Positions 1 to 8,934 of a stretch of 64,000 nt of DNA are shown piece by piece (the stretch's first letter is position 1; each line of letters begins with the position of its first letter). The stretch is taken from assembly GCF_015999245.1 (NCBI RefSeq), contig NZ_JAEAMR010000010.1, forward strand, positions 697,913 through 761,912. Reading direction: 5' to 3'. The notes beneath the pieces were generated by a model. The model made no database searches, was not told where the DNA came from, and worked only from the letters and a program-made list of their open reading frames with translations. This DNA is from Streptomyces sp. AV19. GTDB taxonomy: Bacteria; Actinomycetota; Actinomycetes; Streptomycetales; Streptomycetaceae. The position numbers were made by a program, and so were the translations under genes.

Positions 1-134
1 GGGGCCCCGGGCGGGGGGCGGCCCCCGGCCCCCCCCCCCCCGCCGCGGGGGGGGGGGGCCGCCCCCCCGGCCCCCCGGGGGGCGCGCGGGGGGGGGGGGG
101 GGGGGGGGGGGCCGGGGGGGGCCGGCCCGGGCCC
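1..134. other. Stretch of only G and C, probable assembly artefact
   Basis: The first A or T of the window is at 135. Long G and C homopolymers fill this stretch, and real codons of RarA resume right after it (a Ser-Ser-Val-Ile-Leu-Trp reading from about 135). The family needs some 60 more N-terminal residues here. I read this as low-quality consensus at a contig edge, not biology. Confidence 0.75.
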
Positions 135-140
135 TCCTCG

Positions 141-1298
141 GTGATCCTCTGGGGCCCGCCCGGCATCGGCAAGACGACCCTCGCGTACGTCGTCAGCCAG
201 GCCACCAACAAGCGCTTCGTCGAGCTCTCCGCGATCACGGCCGGGGTCAAGGAGGTGCGGGCCGTCATCGACGGAGCCCGCCGCGCGTCCGGCGGCTACG
301 GCCAGGAGACCGTCCTCTTCCTCGACGAGATCCACCGCTTCAGCAAGGCCCAGCAGGATTCCCTCCTCCCGGCCGTCGAGAACCGCTGGGTCACCCTCAT
401 CGCGGCCACCACGGAGAACCCGTACTTCTCGGTGATCTCCCCGCTGCTCTCCCGCTCCCTCCTGCTCACCCTCCAGGCGCTCACCGACGACGACCTGCGC
501 GGTCTGCTGCGCCGCGCGCTCACGGACGAGCGCGGTCTCGGCGGGGCCGTCGCGCTGTCCGAGGACGCGGAGGCGCACCTGCTGCGGATCGCCGGCGGCG
601 ACGCGCGGCGGGCGCTGACCGCCCTGGAGGCGGGCGCCGGGGCGGCGATCGCCAAGGGCGAGGCGGAGATCGGCCTGCAGACGCTGGAGGAGACGGTCGA
701 CCGGGCGGCGGTGAAGTACGACCGGGACGGGGACCAGCACTACGACGTGGCCAGTGCCCTGATCAAGTCGATCCGCGGCTCGGACGTCGACGCCACGCTG
801 CACTATCTCGCCCGGATGATCGAGGCGGGGGAGGACCCGCGGTTCATCGCGCGGCGACTGATGATCTCGGCGAGCGAGGACATCGGGCTGGCGGATCCGA
901 CGGCCTTGACGACGGCGGTCGCCGGTGCGCAGGCGGTCGCGATGATCGGCTTCCCCGAGGCGCGGATCACGCTCTCCCAGGTCGCCATCGCCCTGGCGCT
1001 CGCGCCCAAGTCCAACGCGGCGTACCTCGCGATCGACGCGGCGCTGGCGGATGTGCGGGCGGGGCTGGCGGGGCCGGTGCCGGCGCATCTGCGGGACGGG
1101 CACTACAAGGGGGCGGAGAAGCTGGGGCATGCGCAGGGATATGTGTATCCGCACGATCTGCCGGGGGGCATCGCGCGGCAGCGGTATGCGCCGGAGGCGG
1201 TGCACGGGAAGGAGTATTACCGGCCTACGCGGTACGGGGCGGAGGCGCGGTACGCGGATGTGGTGGAGCGGGTGCGGCAGCGTTTGAAGGGGGAGTGA
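141..1298 (+). CDS. rarA: Replication-associated recombination protein A (RarA/MgsA), 5'-truncated
   Basis: AAA+ ATPase of the clamp-loader-like family that acts at stalled replication forks. The visible 385 residues begin just before Walker A (GPPGIGKTT, residues 5-13). Walker B is LFLDEIHRF at about residue 59. The sensor and oligomerisation domains follow, and the C-terminal part carries the family's KGAEKLGHAQGY and EYYRPTRYG signatures. RarA proteins usually have about 450 residues, so roughly 60 N-terminal residues are missing, lost in the G/C-only stretch at the window edge. The GTG at 141 is therefore an internal codon, not the true start. The gene is convergent with the DUF2470 gene and separated from it by a palindrome. 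Confidence 0.9.
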   Translation: MILWGPPGIGKTTLAYVVSQATNKRFVELSAITAGVKEVRAVIDGARRASGGYGQETVLFLDEIHRFSKAQQDSLLPAVENRWVTLIAATTENPYFSVISPLLSRSLLLTLQALTDDDLRGLLRRALTDERGLGGAVALSEDAEAHLLRIAGGDARRALTALEAGAGAAIAKGEAEIGLQTLEETVDRAAVKYDRDGDQHYDVASALIKSIRGSDVDATLHYLARMIEAGEDPRFIARRLMISASEDIGLADPTALTTAVAGAQAVAMIGFPEARITLSQVAIALALAPKSNAAYLAIDAALADVRAGLAGPVPAHLRDGHYKGAEKLGHAQGYVYPHDLPGGIARQRYAPEAVHGKEYYRPTRYGAEARYADVVERVRQRLKGE

Positions 1299-1372
1299 AG
1301 CCCCTGGCCAGCCCTTTCACTCTCGCCGCGCTCTGCGCGGGGCAACGCGGCCGCGCCGCGTCAGTCCTCAAT

Positions 1373-1403
1373 CGCCGGACGGGCTGAATCAGCCCGTCCG
1401 GCG
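1373..1403. terminator. Bidirectional hairpin between rarA and the DUF2470 gene
   Basis: Perfect 15-bp arms at 1373-1387 and 1389-1403 (CGCCGGACGGGCTGA and its complement) lie between two convergent genes. The flanking TCCTCA-type module recurs inside the palindromic repeat at 31435-31569, so it may belong to the same dispersed repeat family. No T-run follows, which is usual in Streptomyces terminators. Confidence 0.6.
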
Positions 1404-1424
1404 TGAACGGGGGGAGGGGCGCCT

Positions 1425-2270
1425 TCACTCCTCCGCCGCGTCGAAGAGGCGGTGCATCGCCCGGCGCAGGCCCACCACGTTCCGTACCGGCTCCGGGAAT
1501 TCGAAGCGGGCGTCGAAGGAGCGGTCGGCCAGGGATCCCTCGCCGCGGCCGTGCGTGAAGCGGACCCGCAGGCCGAAGCGGTCCAGCGCCAGCGGCACGG
1601 CCCGGTCGTCCGGCCCCGCGGCCTCCCGGCGCTCGCCCAGCAGCCGCCACAGGGAGCGCACCTGGTCGCCGTGGCCGGAGTGCAGGTGCTGGAGCAGATC
1701 CGCCTCGTACTCGACCAGTGGATCCGGGTCGGCCTCGGCGAACGCTCCGGGTTCGACGCGCTCCGCGCCCCACAGGTCGTCCACGGACGCCTCGCCCAGC
1801 TCCAGCCGGAGCATCATGTGACCGGGCTCGGCGACGCCGGGCACGCAGGTGATCCAGCCCGAGAGCCAGGCCCGGCCGCGGATGCGGTTGGGGACGGAGA
1901 CCGGGGCCACGTCGGTGATCTCCAGTACGGCCGGGAGGTCGTCGTCCTGGGCGTGGGTGGCCGTGCGGACGACCGGGGACGCGGCGGGGAACGCCAGGAA
2001 CACGTCGCCGTCGCGGCCCACGCTGCGGGCCTCGGGGGAGAGCTGCTCCGGGCGGGCGGACTCCAGCCCGGGAACGAGCAGTACCGCGGAGCATGTACTC
2101 TGTACGAGAGTTCGTGTGCGCTCGGCTGCTGACGGCATCCGCGCGATTTCAAGTCCGCTGGGACGCGGCTGACCACGATCTGATCGGACCTCCGTCGCAC
2201 CGACGCCATCAGGCGCGTCGGCCTTCTTCGTGTTGTCCGTGACGTGACTGGTGTTCCCCGGGCGAGACAT
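1425..2270 (-). CDS. DUF2470 (HugZ C-terminal type) protein, iron-box controlled
   Basis: 281 residues. The C-terminal half (about 175-280) reads as a DUF2470 domain: it has the LLQHLHSGHGDQV motif, then PLALDRFGLRVRF, then FPEPVRNVVGLRRAMHRLF. This domain is found at the C-terminus of HugZ-type haem-degrading proteins and of related actinobacterial proteins. The N-terminal part (after about residue 45) resembles a split-barrel region but is poorly conserved. The ATG at 2270 is preceded by AAGGAG. A near-consensus iron box lies at 2285-2303, directly upstream of that ribosome binding site, so iron-dependent repression by a DmdR/IdeR regulator is likely. A role in haem-iron use is inferred from family and operator; the enzymatic activity is unknown. 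Confidence 0.75.
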   Translation of the reverse strand: MSRPGNTSHVTDNTKKADAPDGVGATEVRSDRGQPRPSGLEIARMPSAAERTRTLVQSTCSAVLLVPGLESARPEQLSPEARSVGRDGDVFLAFPAASPVVRTATHAQDDDLPAVLEITDVAPVSVPNRIRGRAWLSGWITCVPGVAEPGHMMLRLELGEASVDDLWGAERVEPGAFAEADPDPLVEYEADLLQHLHSGHGDQVRSLWRLLGERREAAGPDDRAVPLALDRFGLRVRFTHGRGEGSLADRSFDARFEFPEPVRNVVGLRRAMHRLFDAAEE

Positions 2271-2284
2271 GCGATCTCCTTGAG

Positions 2285-2303
2285 TAAGGTGAGCCTAACC
2301 TAA
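2285..2303 (-). promoter_or_regulatory. Iron box (DmdR1/IdeR-type operator)
   Basis: On the minus strand the sequence is TTAGGTTAGGCTCACCTTA. It matches the actinobacterial 19-bp iron box consensus TTAGGTTAGGCTAACCTAA at 17 of 19 positions. It ends 14 bp before the ATG of the DUF2470 gene, so a bound repressor would cover the promoter or transcript start. It also lies 24 bp upstream of the divergent rpsD start, whose expression could be affected. Confidence 0.85.
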
Positions 2304-2326
2304 CCTATTTCGGAGGTCTGGAGAAC

Positions 2327-2941
2327 GTGCCTAACCAGTCGCGTCCCAAGGTCAAGAAGTCTCGTGCGCTCGGCATCGCGCTGACGCCGAAGGCCGTCAA
2401 GTACTTCGAGGCCCGCCCCTACCCGCCGGGCGAGCACGGCCGTGGCCGCAAGCAGAACTCGGACTACAAGGTCCGTCTGCTCGAGAAGCAGCGTCTGCGC
2501 GCCCAGTACGACATCAGCGAGCGCCAGATGGCGCGCGCCTACGACCGCGCCAAGAAGGCCGAGGGCAAGACGGGCGAGGCGCTGGTCATCGAGCTCGAGC
2601 GTCGTCTCGACGCCCTGGTTCTGCGTTCGGGCATCGCCCGCACCATCTACCAGGCCCGTCAGATGGTCGTCCACGGCCACATCGAGGTCAACGGCGGCAA
2701 GGTCGACAAGCCGTCCTTCCGCGTCCGTCCCGACGACGTCGTGATGGTCCGCGAGCGCAGCCGCTCCAAGACCCTCTTCGAGACGGCCCGCGCCGGTGGC
2801 TTCGCCGCCGAGGGTGAGACCCCGCGCTACCTCCAGGTCAACCTGGCCGCGCTGGCCTTCCGCCTGGACCGCGAGCCGAACCGCAAGGAGATCCCGGTGA
2901 TCTGCGACGAGCAGCTCGTCGTCGAGTACTACGCCCGCTAA
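2327..2941 (+). CDS. rpsD: 30S ribosomal protein S4
   Basis: 204 residues, the usual length. S4 binds 16S rRNA at the 5' domain and nucleates 30S assembly. An S4 RNA-binding domain is visible from about residue 94 (RRLDALVLRSGIARTIYQARQMVVHGHIEVNG). The N-terminus lacks the four zinc-binding cysteines of the C+ form, so this is the zinc-independent C- type. The GTG start at 2327 fits the MPNQSRPK N-terminus typical of Streptomyces and follows GGAG. It is expressed as a single gene, divergent from the iron-box gene. Confidence 0.97.
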   Translation: MPNQSRPKVKKSRALGIALTPKAVKYFEARPYPPGEHGRGRKQNSDYKVRLLEKQRLRAQYDISERQMARAYDRAKKAEGKTGEALVIELERRLDALVLRSGIARTIYQARQMVVHGHIEVNGGKVDKPSFRVRPDDVVMVRERSRSKTLFETARAGGFAAEGETPRYLQVNLAALAFRLDREPNRKEIPVICDEQLVVEYYAR

Positions 2942-3192
2942 TTCCGGACGTAGCACCTCTTTCTCCGGCCGGCCCGCCGCCTCCCGCCCCCGTGGCGCGC
3001 GAAGCGGCGGGCCGCCGTGCTTTTCCGGACGGGCACGGCTCCGAACGGGCACGGACGCCTCCGCCGGGGCCGAAACGGAGCGGGGCCGAAACGGAGTACG
3101 GGAGGTCACCCCCGGCGCGATAAGGTCGGTATCCGACGTTCTACGTATGTGACCAGCTGTGTGACCAGCGACGACGAGCAGGGAGCGGTGCA

Positions 3193-3639
3193 GTGTCCGG
3201 TGGAGAGGTGGCCGGGATCCTCGTGGCCGTCTTCTGGGCGATCCTGGTGTCCTTCATCGCCCTGGTCCTGGTCCGTCTGGCACAGGCCCTGAAGGCCGCC
3301 ACCAAGCTGGTCGCCGACGTCACCGAACAGGCCGTCCCGCTCCTCGCCGACGCCTCGGCGACGGTCCGCTCCGCGAACACCCAGCTCGCCCGCGTCGACT
3401 CGATCGCCGCGGACGTCCAGGAGGTCACGGCCAACGCCTCCGCGCTGTCCTCGACCGTCTCCTCCGCCTTCGGCGGTCCCCTGGTCAAGGTCGCCGCCTT
3501 CGGCTACGGGGTGCGGCGGGCGATCGGCCGCAAGGGCGGCCCCGCGGAGCCCGAGCGGGTTGCGTTCACCGGTAGGACCGTCGGCAAGAAACTGCCGTCC
3601 GCCCGGCGCGGCGGCCGCCGTACCCGTGGGAAGGGTTGA
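3193..3639 (+). CDS. DUF948 membrane-anchored protein
   Basis: 148 residues. One N-terminal transmembrane helix (about residues 5-30, VAGILVAVFWAILVSFIALVLVRLAQAL) is followed by an alpha-helical, coiled-coil-like stretch with regular hydrophobic spacing, as in DUF948 proteins (YtxG-like). The C-terminus is basic, with a run of Arg and Gly. The GTG start is used by convention, since no strong Shine-Dalgarno is seen. It lies first in the conserved DUF948-DUF6167-alaS-ruvX-mltG run. Its function is unknown. Confidence 0.8.
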   Translation: MSGGEVAGILVAVFWAILVSFIALVLVRLAQALKAATKLVADVTEQAVPLLADASATVRSANTQLARVDSIAADVQEVTANASALSSTVSSAFGGPLVKVAAFGYGVRRAIGRKGGPAEPERVAFTGRTVGKKLPSARRGGRRTRGKG

Positions 3640-3646
3640 CCGAGAA

Positions 3647-3976
3647 ATGTTCCGCCGTGCTTTTTGGTTCACGACCGGTGTGGCCGCCGGTGTGTGGGCC
3701 ACCACCAAGGTCAACCGCACCCTGGACAAGCTCACGCCCGAGAGCCTGGCGCTCCAGGCCGCCGACCGTGCCGTGCTCGCCGGCCGGCGCGTCAAGCTCT
3801 TCGCCCTCGACATCCGCGACGGCATGGCACACCGCGAGGCGGCGCTCAAGGACGCGCTCGGCCTGGCGGCCGCGCCGGAGCCCGAGCCCCGGGCGCTCCC
3901 CGGGCAGCGGCCGCACCTCGTGGTCGTCGAACAACAGCATCCCCATCACTCGCTCACCCGGAAAGAGGACCACTGA
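3647..3976 (+). CDS. DUF6167-like small membrane protein
   Basis: 109 residues. A short hydrophobic N-terminus (MFRRAFWFTTGVAAGVWATTKV) is followed by a helical region with RVKLFALDIRDGMAHREAALKDAL and a Pro/His-rich tail. I recognise it as the small protein that always sits between the DUF948 gene and alaS in Streptomyces. The ATG at 3647 is chosen because it starts the hydrophobic segment. The stop overlaps the alaS start (TGATG), so the two are translationally coupled. No function is known. Confidence 0.75.
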   Translation: MFRRAFWFTTGVAAGVWATTKVNRTLDKLTPESLALQAADRAVLAGRRVKLFALDIRDGMAHREAALKDALGLAAAPEPEPRALPGQRPHLVVVEQQHPHHSLTRKEDH

Positions 3977-6645
3977 TGGAGTCCGCCGAAATCCGCCGCC
4001 GCTGGTTGCGCTTCTTCGAAGAGCGCGGTCACACCGTCGTGCCGTCGGCGTCGCTCATCGCGGACGACCCGACGCTGCTCCTGGTCCCCGCCGGCATGGT
4101 GCCCTTCAAGCCGTACTTCCTCGGTGAGGTCAAGCCGCCGTTCAGCCGTGCCACCAGCGTGCAGAAGTGCGTCCGTACGCCGGACATCGAGGAGGTCGGC
4201 AAGACCACCCGGCACGGCACGTTCTTCCAGATGTGCGGCAACTTCTCCTTCGGCGACTACTTCAAGGAGGGCGCGATCAAGCTCTCCTGGGAGCTGCTGA
4301 CCACCCCGGTGGACGGGGGCGGCTTCGGGCTGGACCCCGAGAAGCTCTGGATCACCGTCTACCAGGACGACGACGAGGCCGAGCGGATCTGGCGCGACGT
4401 GGTCGGCGTCCCCGCCGAGCGCATCCAGCGCCTGGGCAAGAAGGACAACTTCTGGTCCATGGGCGTCCCCGGCCCCTGCGGCCCCTGCTCCGAGATCAAC
4501 TACGACCGCGGCCCCGAGTTCGGCCCCGAGGGCGGCCCGGCCGTCAACGACGAGCGGTACGTGGAGATCTGGAACCTGGTCTTCATGCAGTACGAGCGGG
4601 GTGCCGGCGACGGCAAGGAGGACTTCCCGATCCTCGGCGACCTCCCCGCCAAGAACATCGACACCGGTCTCGGCCTCGAGCGCCTCGCCATGATCCTCCA
4701 GGGCGTGCGCAATATGTACGAGACCGACACCCTGCGCGTGGTCATCGACAAGGCCACCGAGCTGACCGGTGTCCGCTACGGCGCCGCCGACGCCTCCGAC
4801 GTCTCGCTGCGCGTGGTCGCCGACCACATGCGCACCTCCGTGATGCTCATCGGCGACGGCGTCACCCCCGGCAACGAGGGCCGCGGCTACGTCCTGCGCC
4901 GCATCATGCGCCGAGCCATCCGCAACATGCGGATGCTGGGCGCCACCGGCCCCGTCGTCGCCGACCTGCTCGACGTGATCATCAACACGATGGGGCAGCA
5001 GTACCCGGAGCTCGTCTCGGACCGCAAGCGCATCGAGACCGTCGCGCTCGCCGAGGAGGCCGCCTTCCTCAAGACCCTGAAGGCCGGCACCAACATCCTC
5101 GACACCGCCGTCACCGAGACCAAGGCCACCGGCGGCAAGATCCTCGCCGGCGAGAAGGCGTTCCTGCTCCACGACACCTGGGGCTTCCCCATCGACCTCA
5201 CCCTGGAGATGGCCGCCGAGCAGGGCCTCTCCGTGGACGAGGACGGCTTCCGCCGCCTGATGAAGGAGCAGCGGGAGCGCGCCAAGGCCGACGCCAAGGC
5301 CAAGAAGACCGGCCACGCCGACCTGTCCTCCTACCGCGAGGTCGCCGACGCCTCCGGCGCCACCGACTTCACCGGCTACCTCACCACCGAGGGCGAGTCG
5401 ACGGTCGTCGGCCTGCTCGTGGACGGCGTGCCCTCGCCCGCCGCCACCGAGGGCGACGAGGTCGAGGTCGTCCTGGACCGCACCCCGTTCTACGCCGAGG
5501 GCGGCGGCCAGCAGGCCGACCAGGGCCGCATCAAGCTCGACACCGGCGCCGTGATCGAGGTCCGCGACGTGCAGAAGCCGGTCCCCGGCGTGCACGTGCA
5601 CAAGGGCGTCGTCCAGGTCGGCGAGGTGACCGTGGGCGCCTCCGCCTACGCCGTCATCGACGTCCGGCGCCGCCGCGCCATCGCCCGCGCCCACAGCGCC
5701 ACGCACCTCACCCACCAGGCGCTGCGCGATGCCCTGGGCCCGACCGCCGCCCAGGCCGGTTCGGAGAACGCCCCGGGCCGCTTCCGCTTCGACTTCGGCT
5801 CCCCGGCCGCCGTGCCGGGCAGCGTCCTCACGGACGTCGAGCAGCGGATCAACGAGGTCCTCTCGCGCGAGCTGGAGGTCCACGCCGAGATCATGAGCCT
5901 GGACGAGGCCAAGAAGGCCGGCGCCATCGCCGAGTTCGGCGAGAAATACGGCGAGCGGGTCCGCGTGGTGACCATCGGCGACTTCTCCAAGGAGCTCTGC
6001 GGCGGCACGCACGTCGCCAACACCGCCCAGCTGGGCCTGGTGAAGCTCCTCGGCGAGTCCTCGATCGGCTCCGGCGTGCGCCGTGTCGAGGCCCTCGTCG
6101 GCGCCGACGCGTACAACTTCCTGGCCAAGGAGCACACGGTCGTCGCCCAGCTCACCGAGCTGGTCAAGGGCCGTCCGGAGGAGCTGCCGGAGAAGATCTC
6201 CGGGATGCTCGCCAAGCTCAAGGACGCCGAGAAGGAGATCGAGCGCTTCCGCGCCGAGAAGGTGCTCCAGGCCGCCGCCGGGCTGGCCGAGGGCGCCAAG
6301 GACGTCCGCGGCGTCGCCCTGGTCACCGGCCGGGTGCCGGACGGCACGGGCGCCGACGACCTGCGCAAGCTGGTGCTCGACGTCCGCGGCCGGATCAACG
6401 GCGGCCGCCCGGCCGTCGTCGCCCTGTTCACCGTGGCGGGCGGCCGTCCGCTGACCGTCATCGCCACCAACGACGCCGCCCGCGAGCGCGGCCTCAAGGC
6501 CGGTGACCTGGTGCGCACCGCGGCCAAGACGCTCGGCGGCGGTGGCGGCGGCAAGCCGGACGTCGCCCAGGGCGGCGGCCAGAACCCGGAGGCCGTGGAC
6601 GAGGCCATGGCCGCCGTCGAGCGCCTCGTCGGGGAAGCGGCCTGA
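3976..6645 (+). CDS. alaS: Alanyl-tRNA synthetase
   Basis: 889 residues, full length. It charges tRNA-Ala with alanine in the cytoplasm. The class II aminoacylation domain starts with EIRRRWLRFFEERGH and contains motif 2 (GTFFQMCGNFSFGDYFK, about residues 78-94). The editing domain carries HSATHLTHQALRDALG near residue 574 and the CGGTHV zinc-site motif near 675, both needed to clear mischarged Ser or Gly. The C-terminal DHHA1 domain ends in a Gly-rich GGGGGGKPDVAQGGG segment. The ATG at 3976 overlaps the stop of the upstream gene. Longer in-frame reading upstream lies inside the DUF6167 gene and was rejected. Confidence 0.97.
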   Translation: MESAEIRRRWLRFFEERGHTVVPSASLIADDPTLLLVPAGMVPFKPYFLGEVKPPFSRATSVQKCVRTPDIEEVGKTTRHGTFFQMCGNFSFGDYFKEGAIKLSWELLTTPVDGGGFGLDPEKLWITVYQDDDEAERIWRDVVGVPAERIQRLGKKDNFWSMGVPGPCGPCSEINYDRGPEFGPEGGPAVNDERYVEIWNLVFMQYERGAGDGKEDFPILGDLPAKNIDTGLGLERLAMILQGVRNMYETDTLRVVIDKATELTGVRYGAADASDVSLRVVADHMRTSVMLIGDGVTPGNEGRGYVLRRIMRRAIRNMRMLGATGPVVADLLDVIINTMGQQYPELVSDRKRIETVALAEEAAFLKTLKAGTNILDTAVTETKATGGKILAGEKAFLLHDTWGFPIDLTLEMAAEQGLSVDEDGFRRLMKEQRERAKADAKAKKTGHADLSSYREVADASGATDFTGYLTTEGESTVVGLLVDGVPSPAATEGDEVEVVLDRTPFYAEGGGQQADQGRIKLDTGAVIEVRDVQKPVPGVHVHKGVVQVGEVTVGASAYAVIDVRRRRAIARAHSATHLTHQALRDALGPTAAQAGSENAPGRFRFDFGSPAAVPGSVLTDVEQRINEVLSRELEVHAEIMSLDEAKKAGAIAEFGEKYGERVRVVTIGDFSKELCGGTHVANTAQLGLVKLLGESSIGSGVRRVEALVGADAYNFLAKEHTVVAQLTELVKGRPEELPEKISGMLAKLKDAEKEIERFRAEKVLQAAAGLAEGAKDVRGVALVTGRVPDGTGADDLRKLVLDVRGRINGGRPAVVALFTVAGGRPLTVIATNDAARERGLKAGDLVRTAAKTLGGGGGGKPDVAQGGGQNPEAVDEAMAAVERLVGEAA

Positions 6646-6647
6646 GC

Positions 6648-7112
6648 GTGCGACGAGGCAGACGCATCTCCGTCGACGTCGGGGACGCCCGGATCGGGGT
6701 CGCCTCGTGCGACCCCGACGGGGTCCTCGCCACCCCGGTCGAGACCGTGCCGGGGCGGGACATCCCCGCCGCGCACAAGCGGCTGGTGGCGGTGATCGAG
6801 GAGTACGAGCCCATCGAGGTGGTCGTCGGCCTGCCCCGCTCGCTCAGCGGGCGGGAGGGGCCGGCGGCGGCCAAGGTGCGCACGTTCGCCAAGGAGCTGG
6901 CCCGGCGCGTCGCGCCGGTGCCGGTCCGGCTGGTGGACGAGCGGATGACCACGGTCACCGCGGCCCAGGGGCTGCGCGCCTCCGGCGTGAGCGCCAAGAA
7001 GGGGCGGTCCGTCGTCGACCAGGCGGCGGCCGTGATCATTCTGCAGAACGCGCTGGAGACCGAACGGGTGTCCGGCCACCCTCCGGGCGAACCCGTCGAA
7101 GTGGTCATCTAA
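6648..7112 (+). CDS. ruvX: Holliday-junction resolvase-like protein RuvX (YqgF)
   Basis: 154 residues. An RNase H-fold putative nuclease that in bacteria is linked to 16S rRNA 5'-end processing. The N-terminal ISVDVGDARIGVA strand holds the first catalytic Asp. The GLPRSLSGREGPAA motif and VRLVDERMTT follow, and the conserved VDQAAAVIILQ is near the C-terminus. The GTG start lies 2 nt after the alaS stop, so it is part of the same transcript. Confidence 0.93.
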   Translation: MRRGRRISVDVGDARIGVASCDPDGVLATPVETVPGRDIPAAHKRLVAVIEEYEPIEVVVGLPRSLSGREGPAAAKVRTFAKELARRVAPVPVRLVDERMTTVTAAQGLRASGVSAKKGRSVVDQAAAVIILQNALETERVSGHPPGEPVEVVI

Positions 7113-7236
7113 TCGCGATACGGTAACCTTCCGCGCGACATGGCAGCTGTTCGAACGCCATCCATTCCGGACCAGACGATCGGACCCGCGCCCCTTGGGG
7201 GGCGCCCGGCTGCCGCTGTGCGGCTCTAGGGGATTG

Positions 7237-8934
7237 ATGACTGAGTACGGCCGGGGTTCCGGCTCCCAACCGTGGAATCCCGGCGACCCCCACTACGGGG
7301 ACCAGGGATACGAGGGCGGGCAGTATCCCCCTCAGCAGGCTCAGCAGCAGCCCTATTACGGGCAGCAGCAGTACGCCGAGCAGCAGCAATACGGCTGGGA
7401 CACGGCACAGGGCGGGGGCGGCCACGCGGGCGGCTCCGACGGCCAGGGCGGCTACTACGGCGCCGGGTACCCGCAGGCGTACGACACCGGTCAGCACCCC
7501 CACCTGCAGGGACAGCAGCCGTACGACACGGGGCAGCATCCGCACGTGCAGGGCGGGCAGCAGTACGACACCGGTCAGCATCCCCATCCGCAGGGCCAGT
7601 CGTCGTACGGCACCGGTCAGCAGCCCCACGTCCCGTACGACACGGGGCAGCAGCGGTTCCCGCAGCAGCCGGCCCCGGTCCAGGAACCGCCCGAGGACTG
7701 GTCGGACGGCTCCTCCACGGGCACGCAGCCCTTCCTCGCCAAGGAGGAGGCCCCGGCTCCCGCGGTGTCCTCCCCGGCCATAGACCTCCTGCCCGGCGGT
7801 GGCGCCGACGAGGGGGACGACGAGCCCCGGCGCGGCCGGCGCGGCGGCAAGGCCAAGAAGGCGCCCAAGCGCCGCAGCGGAACGGCCTGTCTGGTGGTCG
7901 CCGTCGTGCTCCTCGGCGCCGTCGGCGGCGGGGGCTACCTCGCCTACGACTACTGGCAGACCAACTACGGCCCCGCGCCCGACTACGAGGGCGAGGGCTC
8001 GGGCCAGGTGCAGGTGGAGGTCGCGAAGGGATCGGGCCTCACCCAGATCGGTGATGCTCTCCAGAGGAAGGGCGTCGTCAAGAGCTCCCGCGCCTTTACC
8101 GAGGCTGCCAACGGCAAGCTCATCCAGCCGGGCACGTACACCCTGAACAAGGAGATGTCCGCCGCCTCCGCCGTCACGATGATGACGGACGCCAAGAACC
8201 TGCTGACGCTGCGCGAGGGCATCCGCGCCTCCGCCGTCTACACCGCGATCGACCAGAAGCTGGAGCTCAAGCCGGGCACCACCAAGGAGGTCGCGCACAA
8301 CCAGGTGAAGAACCTGGGCCTGCCGGCCTGGGCCACCGCCTCGTCCGAGGTCAAGGACCCGCTGGAGGGCTTCCTCTTCCCGTCGCAGTACAACGCGGGC
8401 AAGGGCACCAAGCCGGAGGAGATCCTGCGGCAGATGGTCGCCCGCGCGGTGAAGAACTACGGCGAGCAGGACCTGGAGGGCAAGGCCAAGGAGCTGGGCC
8501 TGAAGTCCCCGCTGGAGGTGATCACCGTCGCCAGCCTCGTCCAGGTCGAGGGCAAGTACAAGCACGACTTCGACAAGATCGCCCGGGTCATCTACAACCG
8601 GCTCAAGCCGGACAACAAGGAGACCAACGGCAAGCTGGACTTCGACTCCACGGTCAACTACGCCAAGAGCCAGTCCACCCTGGACATCGGCTCCGTCAAC
8701 GACCTGCGCCAGTTCAAGCACCCGTACAACACCTACTACATCCAGGGCCTGCCGCCGGGGCCGATCAGCAACCCCGGCATGGACGCCCTGAAGTCCGCGC
8801 TCGAACCCGCCTCCGGTCCCTGGTACTACTTCGTCTCGATCAACGAGAACGAGACGCTCTTCGCGGTGAGCAACGCGGAGCACAACAAGAACCGGGATCG
8901 GTACAACCAGGAGCGCAAGAAGGCCGGCCAATGA
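7237..8934 (+). CDS. mltG: Endolytic murein transglycosylase MltG with long disordered N-terminus
   Basis: 565 residues. MltG is a membrane enzyme that cuts nascent peptidoglycan glycan strands. The first 205 residues are cytoplasmic and low-complexity: Gln/Tyr/Gly-rich, with five or so tandem YDTGQHPH-type units at about residues 85-145, then a basic patch. One transmembrane helix follows (ACLVVAVVLLGAVGGGGYLAY, about 212-235), then the extracellular YceG domain. The catalytic Glu is E438 within VASLVQVEGKY, matching E218 of the E. coli enzyme. The ATG at 7237 follows the conserved TAGGGGATTG leader. The stop overlaps the aroE start by 4 nt. Confidence 0.93.
   Translation: MTEYGRGSGSQPWNPGDPHYGDQGYEGGQYPPQQAQQQPYYGQQQYAEQQQYGWDTAQGGGGHAGGSDGQGGYYGAGYPQAYDTGQHPHLQGQQPYDTGQHPHVQGGQQYDTGQHPHPQGQSSYGTGQQPHVPYDTGQQRFPQQPAPVQEPPEDWSDGSSTGTQPFLAKEEAPAPAVSSPAIDLLPGGGADEGDDEPRRGRRGGKAKKAPKRRSGTACLVVAVVLLGAVGGGGYLAYDYWQTNYGPAPDYEGEGSGQVQVEVAKGSGLTQIGDALQRKGVVKSSRAFTEAANGKLIQPGTYTLNKEMSAASAVTMMTDAKNLLTLREGIRASAVYTAIDQKLELKPGTTKEVAHNQVKNLGLPAWATASSEVKDPLEGFLFPSQYNAGKGTKPEEILRQMVARAVKNYGEQDLEGKAKELGLKSPLEVITVASLVQVEGKYKHDFDKIARVIYNRLKPDNKETNGKLDFDSTVNYAKSQSTLDIGSVNDLRQFKHPYNTYYIQGLPPGPISNPGMDALKSALEPASGPWYYFVSINENETLFAVSNAEHNKNRDRYNQERKKAGQ

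Noticed and set aside
3946..6135. Long reverse-strand open frames across alaS, carB and other genes
   Set aside because: Frames of 300-1300 codons antisense to conserved genes are a known by-product of high GC. They have Ala/Gly/Arg-rich or Val/Leu/Asp-rich content and no family match, so they are not listed.
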